Shown piece after piece: positions 17,731-25,522 of a DNA stretch of 64,000 nt (positions are counted from its first letter, which is position 1; each line of letters opens with the position of its first letter). Made by a program: the position numbers and the translations under genes. The notes beneath the pieces are model-generated. The model had not been told where the DNA came from, searched no databases, and was given only the letters and a program-made list of their open reading frames with translations. The stretch is from Streptomyces sp. SLBN-118 (GTDB lineage Bacteria > Actinomycetota > Actinomycetes > Streptomycetales > Streptomycetaceae): positions 3,924,042 to 3,988,041 of the forward strand of contig NZ_VFNP01000001.1 in NCBI RefSeq assembly GCF_006715635.1, in the 5' to 3' direction.

Positions 17731-18666
17731 TCAGGCGCGGCCGTCCTGGCAGCGCGCCAGCCAGTCGGACGCCGCCGTGAACTCGGCGTCCGACGTCCCC
17801 GCGCGCAGGGCGCGTACGTCCCCGACCGCCACACCCGCCCGCGGATACGAACCGAGGAACCGCACCTTCGGACAGATCCGCTTCAGCCCCATCAGCGCCT
17901 CGCCCACCCGGCGGTCCGAAATATGGCCCTCGGCATCCACGGCGAAGCAGTAGTTCCCGATCCCCGCACCCGTCGGCCGGGACTGGATCAGCATCAGGTT
18001 GACCCCGCGCACGGCGAACTCCTGCAGCAGTTCGAGCAACGCACCCGGGTGGTCGTCGCCCAGCCAGATGACCACCGAGGTCTTGTCCGCACCGGTCGGC
18101 GCCGCCGGCCTGGCCGGCCGGCCGACCAGCACGAAGCGGGTCTCCGCGTTCTCGGCGTCATGGATCTCGGTGACCAGCGGCTCAAGGCCGTAGGTCACCG
18201 CCGCGAACTCGCCCGCGAAGGCCGCGTCGTACCGGCCCTCCTGCACCAGGCGCGCGCCGTCCGCGTTCGATGCCGCGGACTCCCACAGGGCGTCCGGGAG
18301 ATTGGCCCGCAGCCAGTTGCGCACCTGCGGCTGGGCCACCGGATGACCGGTCACCGTCTTCACTTCGGACAGCTTGATGCCCGGGCGTACCAGCAGCGCG
18401 AAGGCGATGGGCAGCAGCACCTCGCGGTAGATCATCAGCGGTTCACCGGAGGCCAGCTCGTCGAGGGTCGCGGTGACGCCGCCCTCGACGGAGTTCTCGA
18501 TCGGTACGAGGGCAGCCGCGGCGTCGCCGTTGCGTACGGCATCGAGCGCGGCGGGCACGGACACCATCGGGACCAGTTCCCGTGTGGCGGCTTCCGGAAG
18601 CGTACGCAGGGCGGCCTCGGTGAACGTGCCCTCGGGGCCGAGGTAGGTATAACGAGTGGCTGACAT
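17731..18666 (-). CDS. pheA: Prephenate dehydratase
   Basis: A 311-residue monofunctional prephenate dehydratase, converting prephenate to phenylpyruvate in phenylalanine synthesis. The start MSATRYTYLGPEGTFTEAALR is typical. The catalytic domain has PIENSVEGGVTATLDEL and the TRF motif in ETRFVLVGR (near residue 180). Residues 200-280 are an ACT domain with GALLELLQEF and QSRP (family ESRP), which binds phenylalanine for feedback inhibition. No chorismate mutase domain is fused. The gene stands upstream of serS with the DnaA-box gap between. Confidence 0.96.
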   Translation of the reverse strand: MSATRYTYLGPEGTFTEAALRTLPEAATRELVPMVSVPAALDAVRNGDAAAALVPIENSVEGGVTATLDELASGEPLMIYREVLLPIAFALLVRPGIKLSEVKTVTGHPVAQPQVRNWLRANLPDALWESAASNADGARLVQEGRYDAAFAGEFAAVTYGLEPLVTEIHDAENAETRFVLVGRPARPAAPTGADKTSVVIWLGDDHPGALLELLQEFAVRGVNLMLIQSRPTGAGIGNYCFAVDAEGHISDRRVGEALMGLKRICPKVRFLGSYPRAGVAVGDVRALRAGTSDAEFTAASDWLARCQDGRA

Positions 18667-18797
18667 ACGTCATCCTCGATGCAGCGGCAGAGGTCGGCGT
18701 CGGTGACCGCGCACGCCCCCGGCGGGGGGCCGGGGGTTGTCCCCCAATGTTTGCAACGCGTGGCCGACATACCGTCACCCTAATGGGCCCGGAGTCC

Positions 18798-20069
18798 TCA
18801 GGACTCCAGGAGCCGCTGACCCACGTACTCACCCTCCTTGGGCCCGCCCGGCACCGCGAACAGTCCGCTCGCCTCGTGCCGGATGAAGGCCGACAGCGCA
18901 TCGCCCCGGTCGAGCTTGCGCTGCACCGGAACGAAGCCGCGCAGGGGATCGCCCTGCCAGCAGACGAACAGCAGCCCGGCGTCCGGCGTCCCGTCGGCGC
19001 CGATCCCGTCGTGGAAGGAGAACGGCCGCCGGAGCATCGCCGCGCCGCCGTTCTGCTCCGGCGCGGAGATCCGGGCGTGGGCGTTGTCCGGGATGATCAG
19101 CCTGCCGTCAGGGCCGGTCTTGTCCAGCGCAAGCTCGGTCGTCTCGCTGCCGCCGCTGAGTGGAGCACCGTCGGACTTGCGGCGGCCGATGACCTGCTCC
19201 TGCTTCGTGAGCGAAAGCCGCTCCCAGTCGTCGAGCAGCATCCGGATCCGGCGTACGACGGCGTACGAGCCACCCGCCATCCATGCGTACTTCGTCCCCG
19301 ACGTCCCCGACGTCCCCGACGTCTCGGACGGCACGAAGATCCGCTTGTCGAACTCGGGCTCCAACGGTTTCGGATTGCGGGTGCCGTCGATCTGGCCCAT
19401 CAGATTGCGCGCGGTCATCGGCTTCCCGGTGGCCCCCGGCGACCGGTTGAATCCGTTCATCTGCCAGCGCACCCGTGCCGCGTCCCCCGCCGCCTTGTGG
19501 ATCGCGCGCAGTGCGTGGAAGGCGACCAGTGCGTCGTCCGCGCCGATCTGCACCCACAGATCGCCGTCCGACCGCTTCTTGTCCAGCTGGTCCGAGGAGA
19601 AGGCGGGCAGCGGGTCCAGCTGCGGCGGGCGCTGCGCCACCAGCCCCGTACGGTCGAAGAAGGTGCGGCCGAAGCCGAACGTGACCGTCAGCGAGGACGG
19701 CCCGGCGTCCAGCGCGACGCCCGTGTCGCCCTCGCCCGCCCCCCGGCCCGCCATCAGCTCGCTCGCCAGCGTGGACCAGCGGCGCATCAGCGCGGCCGCT
19801 TCCTTGCGGCCTGCGCCGGGCACCAGGTCGAAGGCGATCAGATGGCCGCGCGCCTGCAGCGGTGTGGTGATGCCCGCCTGATGGGTGCCGTGGAAGGGGA
19901 CGGCGGTCGAGCCGAGCGTCGTCAGTGAGGTGGGGGCGTCGCCGGATGCCGCGGCATGCGCGGCGGCGCCGCCCGCGGCCCCCAGCACAAGGCCGGTGGC
20001 GCCGGCCGTACCCACGGTGCCGAGCAGCCGCCGCCTGGAGATGTCGTTGTCGCGCACAGGGTCACTCAC
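18798..20069 (-). CDS. dtpA: Tat-exported Dyp-type heme peroxidase (DtpA/EfeB type)
   Basis: A 423-residue secreted dye-decolorizing peroxidase. The N-terminus has a twin-arginine signal (SRRRLLGTVG) and an Ala-rich cleavage region. The heme-pocket motif GxxDG is GQIDGTRNPK near residue 245. A run of 9-bp repeats inserts TSGTSGTSGT in a surface loop near residue 258. The gene is the last of a leftward copper operon; in S. lividans the equivalent peroxidase DtpA works with Sco and ECuC in extracellular copper delivery during morphological development. No efeU or efeO iron genes are beside it, which favours the DtpA reading over EfeB. Confidence 0.87.
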   Translation of the reverse strand: MSDPVRDNDISRRRLLGTVGTAGATGLVLGAAGGAAAHAAASGDAPTSLTTLGSTAVPFHGTHQAGITTPLQARGHLIAFDLVPGAGRKEAAALMRRWSTLASELMAGRGAGEGDTGVALDAGPSSLTVTFGFGRTFFDRTGLVAQRPPQLDPLPAFSSDQLDKKRSDGDLWVQIGADDALVAFHALRAIHKAAGDAARVRWQMNGFNRSPGATGKPMTARNLMGQIDGTRNPKPLEPEFDKRIFVPSETSGTSGTSGTKYAWMAGGSYAVVRRIRMLLDDWERLSLTKQEQVIGRRKSDGAPLSGGSETTELALDKTGPDGRLIIPDNAHARISAPEQNGGAAMLRRPFSFHDGIGADGTPDAGLLFVCWQGDPLRGFVPVQRKLDRGDALSAFIRHEASGLFAVPGGPKEGEYVGQRLLES

Positions 20070-20075
20070 GTGTGG

Positions 20076-22001
20076 TCAGCCGATCTTGATGTTCTCGGCG
20101 GTGGTGGTCTGGTCGATGTCGGAGGTCCGCACAGTCACCTGGACCTGCCAGTCGCCGGGCATCGGGATGTGGACGGCGTCCGCGCTCCAGTGTCCCGTGG
20201 CGATGCGGTCGGGCGTGATCGGCAGCGGGCCGATCTGTTTGGCCTTCAGGGTGAAGGAGACCTTCACTTCGGGCACGTCCATCGGCTTCAGGGCCGGGTT
20301 GTAGATCCAGACGTGCATCACGTTGGCGCCGGGGGTGGCCGGGTCGAGGCTGAGCCGGACTGTGCCCTTGCCGTTCTTGCCCCCGGTGTCGAAGGGCAGC
20401 CTGATCTCGGTGGGGCCGTTCGGCACGGGCACGGCTGCCTGCGAGCCCGCGGCGTTGGCCGCCCGTTCTTCCGTACGGCCCGGTTCGGTGGTGGTCAGGA
20501 TGGTGGTCACGGCCAGCAGGACCACCGCGATGCCCGCCTCGGCCAGTACGGAACGACGTAGTCCGGAACGCGCCGGGTCCGCGTCCCTGGCCTTGTCCCG
20601 GGTCTTCCTCTTCTGGGCCGTGGCCACCGCGGCCTTCTGCCGGGCGAGTTGGGCGGCCCGCTCGGGATCGGCCGCATCGTCGGAGCCGGTCTCGGGAACC
20701 GTCTCCTCGGTAGCTTCCTCCTCGGCAGCCTCGGTCACCTCCGCCGTCTCGGCGAGCTGCGCCGTCCACCGGCGCGAGATCCACGCGACGCTCACCAGGA
20801 CGGCGACCAGGCCCACCTTGATCAGCAGTAGTTGCCCGTACGACGTCCCGGTCAGCGCCGAGAAGGAGCCGACCTGCCGCCAGGCTTGGTAGATCCCGGT
20901 CGCCGCGAGGACGACGACGCTGCCGAACGCCACCTTGGAGAACCGCCGTACCGCGGCGCGCTCGATCGACGGCGCACGGAAGAGCGCGGTGAGCAGCGCC
21001 GCGAGCCCGCCGAGCCAGGTGGCGACGGCCAGCAGATGAGTGACGTCCACGGGCATCGCAAGTCCCGGCTGGATGCCGGTCGACGCATGCTCCGACAGCG
21101 CCCAGGTCGCCGCGATCCCGCCCGCGACGACCGTGCCCCCGACGGCGAGACCGAAGGTCAGGTCCTTCTTCTCGCCCTCGTCCTCCCGCCTCGCGTACGC
21201 CCCGAAGAGCACGGCGATGAACAGCGCGGCCGCCCCGAGCAGCATCAGCCGGGAGCTGAGTGCCGTGCCGGTCTTGGTCTGCAGGACGTCCCGCAGACCG
21301 CCGAGGTCGAAGGCGTCCTGCAGTTTCCCGGAGCCGGTGTACGGGGTGCGCAGCAGCAGCGTCGCGAGAGTGGCCGCGGTGAGCGTCACCCAGCCCCGTA
21401 CGACCAGGCGTTGCAGCGGCCGTACGGAAGCGCCGCGCTGCCAGCAGACGAGCACGAAGGCCGCGCCGCCGGTCAGCAGCACGAAGCCGGCGTACGAGGC
21501 GTAGCGCGCGATGTCGTAGAGGACACCGACCACTCCGCCGCCGGCCGTCTGGTCGGGGAGAATCGCGGTGGTCTTGGAGGGCGCTCCGATCGAGAAGGTG
21601 AAGGCACCGGAGACGGGATGGCTGTCGGCCGAGACGGCCTGCCAAGCCACGGTGTAGGTGCCGTCGGGCAGTCCGGGCAGCAGATCGACGCCGTAGGTGA
21701 CCTTGCCGCCGGCGCTCAGATCGCGGATCTTCGCCTTGTCGGAGCGTTTGCCGCTGGGTTCGAGGACCCGGATCGAGTCGTTACCCATGGCGACCTGCTC
21801 GGAGAAGGTGAGCGTCACCTCCTTGGGGGCGGTGGCGACCACCGCCCCGTCCCTCGGATTGCTCCCGGTCAGAGCGGCATGGGCCGCCGCGGGGCTCGCG
21901 CCGGCCAGGAGCGCGCCCATGAGCGTGCCGATGAGCACGGTCGCGGCGAGCAGCAGCCGGACGACCGGGGACGGGCCGAGGCGCGGGGCGGTGGCTGTCA
22001 T
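20076..22001 (-). CDS. CopC-CopD fusion copper protein with C-terminal YtkA-like domain
   Basis: A 641-residue membrane protein. After a signal peptide the mature N-terminus begins HAALTGSNP, the copper-binding His of CopC; the second CopC copper motif is SADSHPVSG near residue 122. Residues 155-420 have about eight hydrophobic helices of the CopD type (copper import or resistance). A charged, Glu/Ala-rich linker follows, then one more helix (AGIAVVLLAVTTILTT), and the last 110 residues are an extracellular beta domain resembling YtkA/FixH. The stop is 6 bp from the peroxidase start. It probably moves copper across or along the membrane. Confidence 0.88.
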   Translation of the reverse strand: MTATAPRLGPSPVVRLLLAATVLIGTLMGALLAGASPAAAHAALTGSNPRDGAVVATAPKEVTLTFSEQVAMGNDSIRVLEPSGKRSDKAKIRDLSAGGKVTYGVDLLPGLPDGTYTVAWQAVSADSHPVSGAFTFSIGAPSKTTAILPDQTAGGGVVGVLYDIARYASYAGFVLLTGGAAFVLVCWQRGASVRPLQRLVVRGWVTLTAATLATLLLRTPYTGSGKLQDAFDLGGLRDVLQTKTGTALSSRLMLLGAAALFIAVLFGAYARREDEGEKKDLTFGLAVGGTVVAGGIAATWALSEHASTGIQPGLAMPVDVTHLLAVATWLGGLAALLTALFRAPSIERAAVRRFSKVAFGSVVVLAATGIYQAWRQVGSFSALTGTSYGQLLLIKVGLVAVLVSVAWISRRWTAQLAETAEVTEAAEEEATEETVPETGSDDAADPERAAQLARQKAAVATAQKRKTRDKARDADPARSGLRRSVLAEAGIAVVLLAVTTILTTTEPGRTEERAANAAGSQAAVPVPNGPTEIRLPFDTGGKNGKGTVRLSLDPATPGANVMHVWIYNPALKPMDVPEVKVSFTLKAKQIGPLPITPDRIATGHWSADAVHIPMPGDWQVQVTVRTSDIDQTTTAENIKIG

Positions 22002-22023
22002 GAAGTGATCAGTCCCTCGGTGC

Positions 22024-22470
22024 TCAGTGCTTCTGCGGGTTGTACGTGGGCTCCTTGACGGGAAGTTCGACCGTGATCGGGTCGGACTTCTCGAAATGCA
22101 GCTCCACGGTGACCTTCTCGCCCTGCTTCGGCTGCTGCTTGAGCTTCATGAACATGATGTGGCTTCCACCGCGTTCGAGATCGAGGTCGCCGTCCGCCGG
22201 GACGTCGAAGGCCTTCACCTCCTGCATCGTCTGGTTCTTCGACTCGTGGATCGTGATGTCGTCGGAGATGTCGCTGGTGATGGTGGTGAGCTTGTCCGCC
22301 CCGCCGCCGCTGTTGTGCACCCTCAGAAAACCGGCTGCCATGTCACCGACGGGCTGCGGCATGAACCCGCCGCTGACCTTCAACTCCGGCTTGCCGGCGG
22401 ACGAGCAGCCCGTCAGCGCAAGCCCCGTGGTCAGGGCTATGACGGCGGCGAGGGTCGTTTGGCGGTTCAC
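22024..22470 (-). CDS. PCuAC-type copper chaperone lipoprotein (ECuC-like)
   Basis: A 148-residue lipoprotein. The signal ends in lipobox LTGC near residue 20. The PCuAC copper site is visible as FMPQPVGDMAAGFLRVHN, then IHESKNQTMQEV and GGSHIMFMKL, i.e. His/Met ligands of the H(M)xnMxnHxM pattern. The protein receives Cu(I) outside the membrane and hands it to Sco and cytochrome oxidase. The GTG start overlaps the Sco stop by 4 bases (GTGA), which shows coupled expression with its proposed partner. In S. lividans the homologue is named ECuC. Confidence 0.88.
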   Translation of the reverse strand: MNRQTTLAAVIALTTGLALTGCSSAGKPELKVSGGFMPQPVGDMAAGFLRVHNSGGGADKLTTITSDISDDITIHESKNQTMQEVKAFDVPADGDLDLERGGSHIMFMKLKQQPKQGEKVTVELHFEKSDPITVELPVKEPTYNPQKH

Positions 22471-23120
22471 GGGTTCTCCCCGCGGATGATCTTCGGGAGG
22501 TCCTTGGCGTAGTCGTCCGCCGTGGTGTCCTCGCCGTAGAGCACATAGCCCTTGTCGGTCTTCGGGGAGAAGGCGATGACCTGAGCGCCGTGCATGGAGA
22601 CGACCGTGCCGTCCTTCTCCTTCTTCGGCGGATCGATCCCGATGCCGATCTGCCGTGCGCCGGCCTGGATGGTCGGGAAGTCGCCGGTCAGCCCGGTGAA
22701 GGACGGGTCTCCGGCGCTCGGCAGCCACTTGGCCAGCTCGGCCGGGGTGTCGCGCTCCGGATCGGTGGTGACGAACACGACCTGGAGCTTGTCCTGGTCG
22801 GACTTGGGAAGCTGCTTTCTGGCGATGGCGATATTGCTCATCGTCAGCGGGCAGACGTCGGGGCAGTGCGTGTAGCCGAAGTAGATCAGCGTGGGCTTGC
22901 CCTTGGTGCGCTCACGCAGGTCGTACTTCGTGCCGTGGGTGTCCGTGAGCACGAGGTTCGGCTTGGTGAACGGCTGGTCGAGCACCGTCGCGGGCCTGTT
23001 CGCCGCGGCCGAGACATCGGCGACGGGCCCCTTGGCGGAGTCGTCGCCGCCCGAGCAGGCGGAGAGGCTGAGTGCGGCGGCAACGACGAGCGTGGCCGCG
23101 AGCACGATCTTCTTACGCAT
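22467..23120 (-). CDS. sco: SCO1/SenC-family copper/thiol protein
   Basis: A 217-residue membrane-anchored thioredoxin-fold lipoprotein. The N-terminus MRKKIVLAATLVVAAALSLSAC ends in lipobox LSAC. The copper site is HCPDVCP (CxxxC) plus His in VVSMHGAQV near residue 170. Sco proteins deliver copper to the CuA centre of cytochrome c oxidase, and in Streptomyces also affect the copper enzyme GlxA. The ATG at 23120 gives a normal signal peptide; no good ribosome site is visible, but the gene follows ycnI by 32 bp and may be translated from the same message. Confidence 0.92.
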   Translation of the reverse strand: MRKKIVLAATLVVAAALSLSACSGGDDSAKGPVADVSAAANRPATVLDQPFTKPNLVLTDTHGTKYDLRERTKGKPTLIYFGYTHCPDVCPLTMSNIAIARKQLPKSDQDKLQVVFVTTDPERDTPAELAKWLPSAGDPSFTGLTGDFPTIQAGARQIGIGIDPPKKEKDGTVVSMHGAQVIAFSPKTDKGYVLYGEDTTADDYAKDLPKIIRGENP

Positions 23121-23152
23121 GGAGAAATGTCCCAAATGTCGTGTGCGGACCG

Positions 23153-23893
23153 TCAGGAGGAGCGACGGCGGCCGGCCAGGACACCGAAGGCCACACCCGC
23201 GATGCCGACCAGGATGCCGACGACGGCCAGGATGCGGGCGGTCGTGTCACTGCTGTCGGCAGACGCTGTCCCGGACTTCGTGTCCTCGTCCTGCCCGGCG
23301 CTCTTGCCGTCCTTCGCGGACGCGTCCTTGGCTCCGGCGCCGTGGTGCCCGTCCTCGGCCGCGGCGGACAGCTTCAGAACGGGCGCGGGGGCCTCGGGCT
23401 CCGGGGCGCCCTCCTTCGCCTCCTCGATCCAGCGCACGACCTCCTTGTTGTCGTACGTCTGGAGCGCCTTGAACACCAACTGGTCGGTGTCCTCGGGCAG
23501 TCGGCCGAGGGAGACGGGGAACTGCTGGAACTCCCCCGGAGCGATCTTTCCGCCGTCCGCGGTCCACGTGATCTTGGAAGGAGCCTCGGTGATCTGCTTG
23601 CCGTGCACCTCAAGAGGCTTCGCCAGCTTGGTCTTGGTGACCACGGCCTTCCAGCCCGGGACGGGCTGCGGCATGGCGGAGGCCATCGGGTGGTCGGCCG
23701 GGAGGCTGACCTCGAGCTTCACGGTCGAGGCGTTGTCGCGCTCGTTGGGGACCTTGAAGTTGACCGTCGCGTAACCGCCCTTGGCGGCCGCACCCTGCGG
23801 CTGCACGCTGACGTGTGCGAAGGCGGTGCCCGAGAGGAGCAGCACGGAGGAAGCGGCGATTCCGGTCGCGACAGCGATACGGGAAACGTTCAT
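23153..23893 (-). CDS. YcnI-family (DUF1775) copper-binding protein
   Basis: A 246-residue exported protein. The signal peptide ends in TAFA and the mature chain starts HVSVQPQG, the N-terminal His used in the copper brace of YcnI. The DUF1775 domain covers residues 27-165 (GYATVNFKVPNE, GWKAVVTKTKL, ITWTADGGKIAPGEFQQF). A 60-residue charged linker follows, containing GHHGAG, then one C-terminal helix (ILAVVGILVGIAGVAFGVL) and GRRRSS. It is thus anchored facing outward. It lies upstream of sco in the copper operon. Confidence 0.88.
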   Translation of the reverse strand: MNVSRIAVATGIAASSVLLLSGTAFAHVSVQPQGAAAKGGYATVNFKVPNERDNASTVKLEVSLPADHPMASAMPQPVPGWKAVVTKTKLAKPLEVHGKQITEAPSKITWTADGGKIAPGEFQQFPVSLGRLPEDTDQLVFKALQTYDNKEVVRWIEEAKEGAPEPEAPAPVLKLSAAAEDGHHGAGAKDASAKDGKSAGQDEDTKSGTASADSSDTTARILAVVGILVGIAGVAFGVLAGRRRSS

Positions 23894-23989
23894 GGGTGAG
23901 GACACTCCACAGTTCAGAAGAAGTGAATGTGTGCCGCGCGCATACGGGTGCACGGACGCCACGGCACCACTTCCGTCGAGTGGGCCGCG

Positions 23990-24793
23990 TCAGACTGCGA
24001 GAGCGAGGCGGGCCGGCGGCCCGCGCCTGATCACCGTGTGCTGGAGTGCCTCACCGGCGAAGAGCACATCAGGGCCGCAGGAGATCCGGGCAGCACGCGG
24101 ATCCACCGCGGGCGCTCCCACCAGACCGGAACGCAGCGCCCTTACGAGGCGGAGCGCGGCGCGCAGCGAACGCAGCCGGCCCGCCTCGGCCACCTCATGG
24201 GCCGAGTCCGCCGACAGGCGGATCAGCCGCGCCAGCGCCAGATCCCCGCGCCGCAGCAGCCAGCCGGTCGCGAGAGCGGCCAGCAGATGCCCCAGCAGCA
24301 TGGGGAGGGAGGGCAGCAGCGGCGGAGAAGCGACGGCGGTATGCGCCATGTGCTCGTGGCCGAGGTGTCCGCCGACCGCGCCGGGTCCGGGCGGGGTGAC
24401 ACCGGAGTTGGTGACGATCCGCCGGGCGTCCGCCGGGCCGATCGAGGCGGCGCCCGCCCCGCACATCAGCTTCGCGGCCATCCTGATCAGCGCGTCGTCG
24501 GCAGTCGGGGCGAAGCGCAGCTGATGCTGTCCGAGCCCGAACAGGACGTGCAGGGAAAGCTGTCCGGCCGTGAGGGAGAGGGCGATGGACGGCAGCGAGC
24601 GCACCCGTCCCGCGAACGGCGCGACCAGCGCGAACATCCCGATGAAGCCCGCCGCCAGTGTCCATGCGTCAATGGCGGCACAGGCCGCGAGCGCGTGTCC
24701 CGTCGCGGCCAGCACAACGCAGACCGCGGTGAACACCGCGGCCCTCAGCAGCCGGGCACCGGCTCCGGCGCGCGCAACGGGGATGGACGACAT
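23990..24793 (-). CDS. Membrane protein with His-rich extracellular loop
   Basis: A 267-residue protein of unknown family. It has about four to five hydrophobic segments (LLRAAVFTAVCVVLAATGHALAA in part, AAGFIGMFALVAPFAG, LLPSLPMLLGHLLAALATGWLL). Between them lies GGHLGHEHMAHTA (near residue 145), four His and one Met in 13 residues, a plausible copper site. It starts the leftward copper operon, 96 bp ahead of ycnI. The start ATG 24793 was chosen because upstream residues look like non-coding sequence. The copper link is inferred from the His loop and the neighbours. Confidence 0.7.
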   Translation of the reverse strand: MSSIPVARAGAGARLLRAAVFTAVCVVLAATGHALAACAAIDAWTLAAGFIGMFALVAPFAGRVRSLPSIALSLTAGQLSLHVLFGLGQHQLRFAPTADDALIRMAAKLMCGAGAASIGPADARRIVTNSGVTPPGPGAVGGHLGHEHMAHTAVASPPLLPSLPMLLGHLLAALATGWLLRRGDLALARLIRLSADSAHEVAEAGRLRSLRAALRLVRALRSGLVGAPAVDPRAARISCGPDVLFAGEALQHTVIRRGPPARLALAV

Positions 24794-25020
24794 GGCCGGC
24801 TCATCATCGCACTGTGCCGACAGCGCCCATACGGCAGGTCCGGAAGATCCCTTTTCCGGCACGCGCCGGCGCGCATACGGACGCAAGAGCCGCCACATAC
24901 ACCGCCGCCCGAACCGCGCACATCCGCCGAATGAGCGCAATCACATCAACTGTGCGCTTACGCACTGTGCCTTGGGGCAATACGTATCGGTATGTCGAGC
25001 CGCAGCCAGGAGGCCGGAGC

Positions 25021-25485
25021 ATGAGCATCTGGTGGTCACTCCACTTGCGGCGCGATGCCGCGAGCGTCCCGCTCGCCCGCCGCTTGTTGCTCGGCACGAT
25101 GGAGAACGCGGGAGTCGACCCCGACATCTCCTACGATCTGTCGGTCGCCCTCAGCGAGGCCTGCGCGAATGCCGTGGAACACGGCGGCGGTCGGGGGGCC
25201 GGGGAAGCATCGGCCGCGTACCGCGTGACCGCGTATCTGGACGGCGAGAAGTGCCGTATCGAAGTAGCCGATTCGGGGCCCGGCTTTCCCGTTCGGCGCG
25301 GCGGGCAGTGCGCGGCGTATGCCGCGCAACCGCCGTCCCCGACAGCCGAGAGCGGCCGCGGACTCTGTCTCATCGAGCAGCTCGCCGACCATGTCCATGT
25401 CCGCAACCGGCCCGGCCGGGGTGCGGTGGTGAGCTTCGACAAGATCCTCAAATGGCGGGAGGGCGCGCTGCTCAAGGTCTCCTGA
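25021..25485 (+). CDS. HATPase anti-sigma-type serine kinase (RsbW-like)
   Basis: A 154-residue single-domain GHKL ATPase. N box SEACANAVEHGG near residue 45, G1 box DSGPGFP near 80, G2 box GRGLCLIEQLADH near 120. Streptomyces has dozens of such proteins; they phosphorylate anti-anti-sigma factors or bind sigma factors. No partner is adjacent, but a PP2C/SpoIIE-type gene lies 1.6 kb downstream on the other strand. A ribosome site AGGAGG lies 8 bases before the ATG. It is divergent from the copper operon. Confidence 0.85.
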   Translation: MSIWWSLHLRRDAASVPLARRLLLGTMENAGVDPDISYDLSVALSEACANAVEHGGGRGAGEASAAYRVTAYLDGEKCRIEVADSGPGFPVRRGGQCAAYAAQPPSPTAESGRGLCLIEQLADHVHVRNRPGRGAVVSFDKILKWREGALLKVS

Positions 25486-25499
25486 GCAACGCGCCCTCC
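25458..25499. terminator. Hairpin between convergent HATPase and pepP genes
   Basis: GGAGGGCGCG-CT-GCTC (25458-25473) pairs with GAGC-AA-CGCGCCCTCC (25484-25499), loop of 10. It overlaps the stop codon of the HATPase gene and lies 24 bp from the pepP stop, so it could serve both directions. Confidence 0.7.
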
Positions 25500-25522
25500 T
25501 CTCCGGTCCCTGTCGGGCCGGG

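Noticed and set aside
19290..19325. 9-bp tandem repeats as a regulatory element
   Set aside because: They lie in frame within the peroxidase gene and just add TSG units to a loop.
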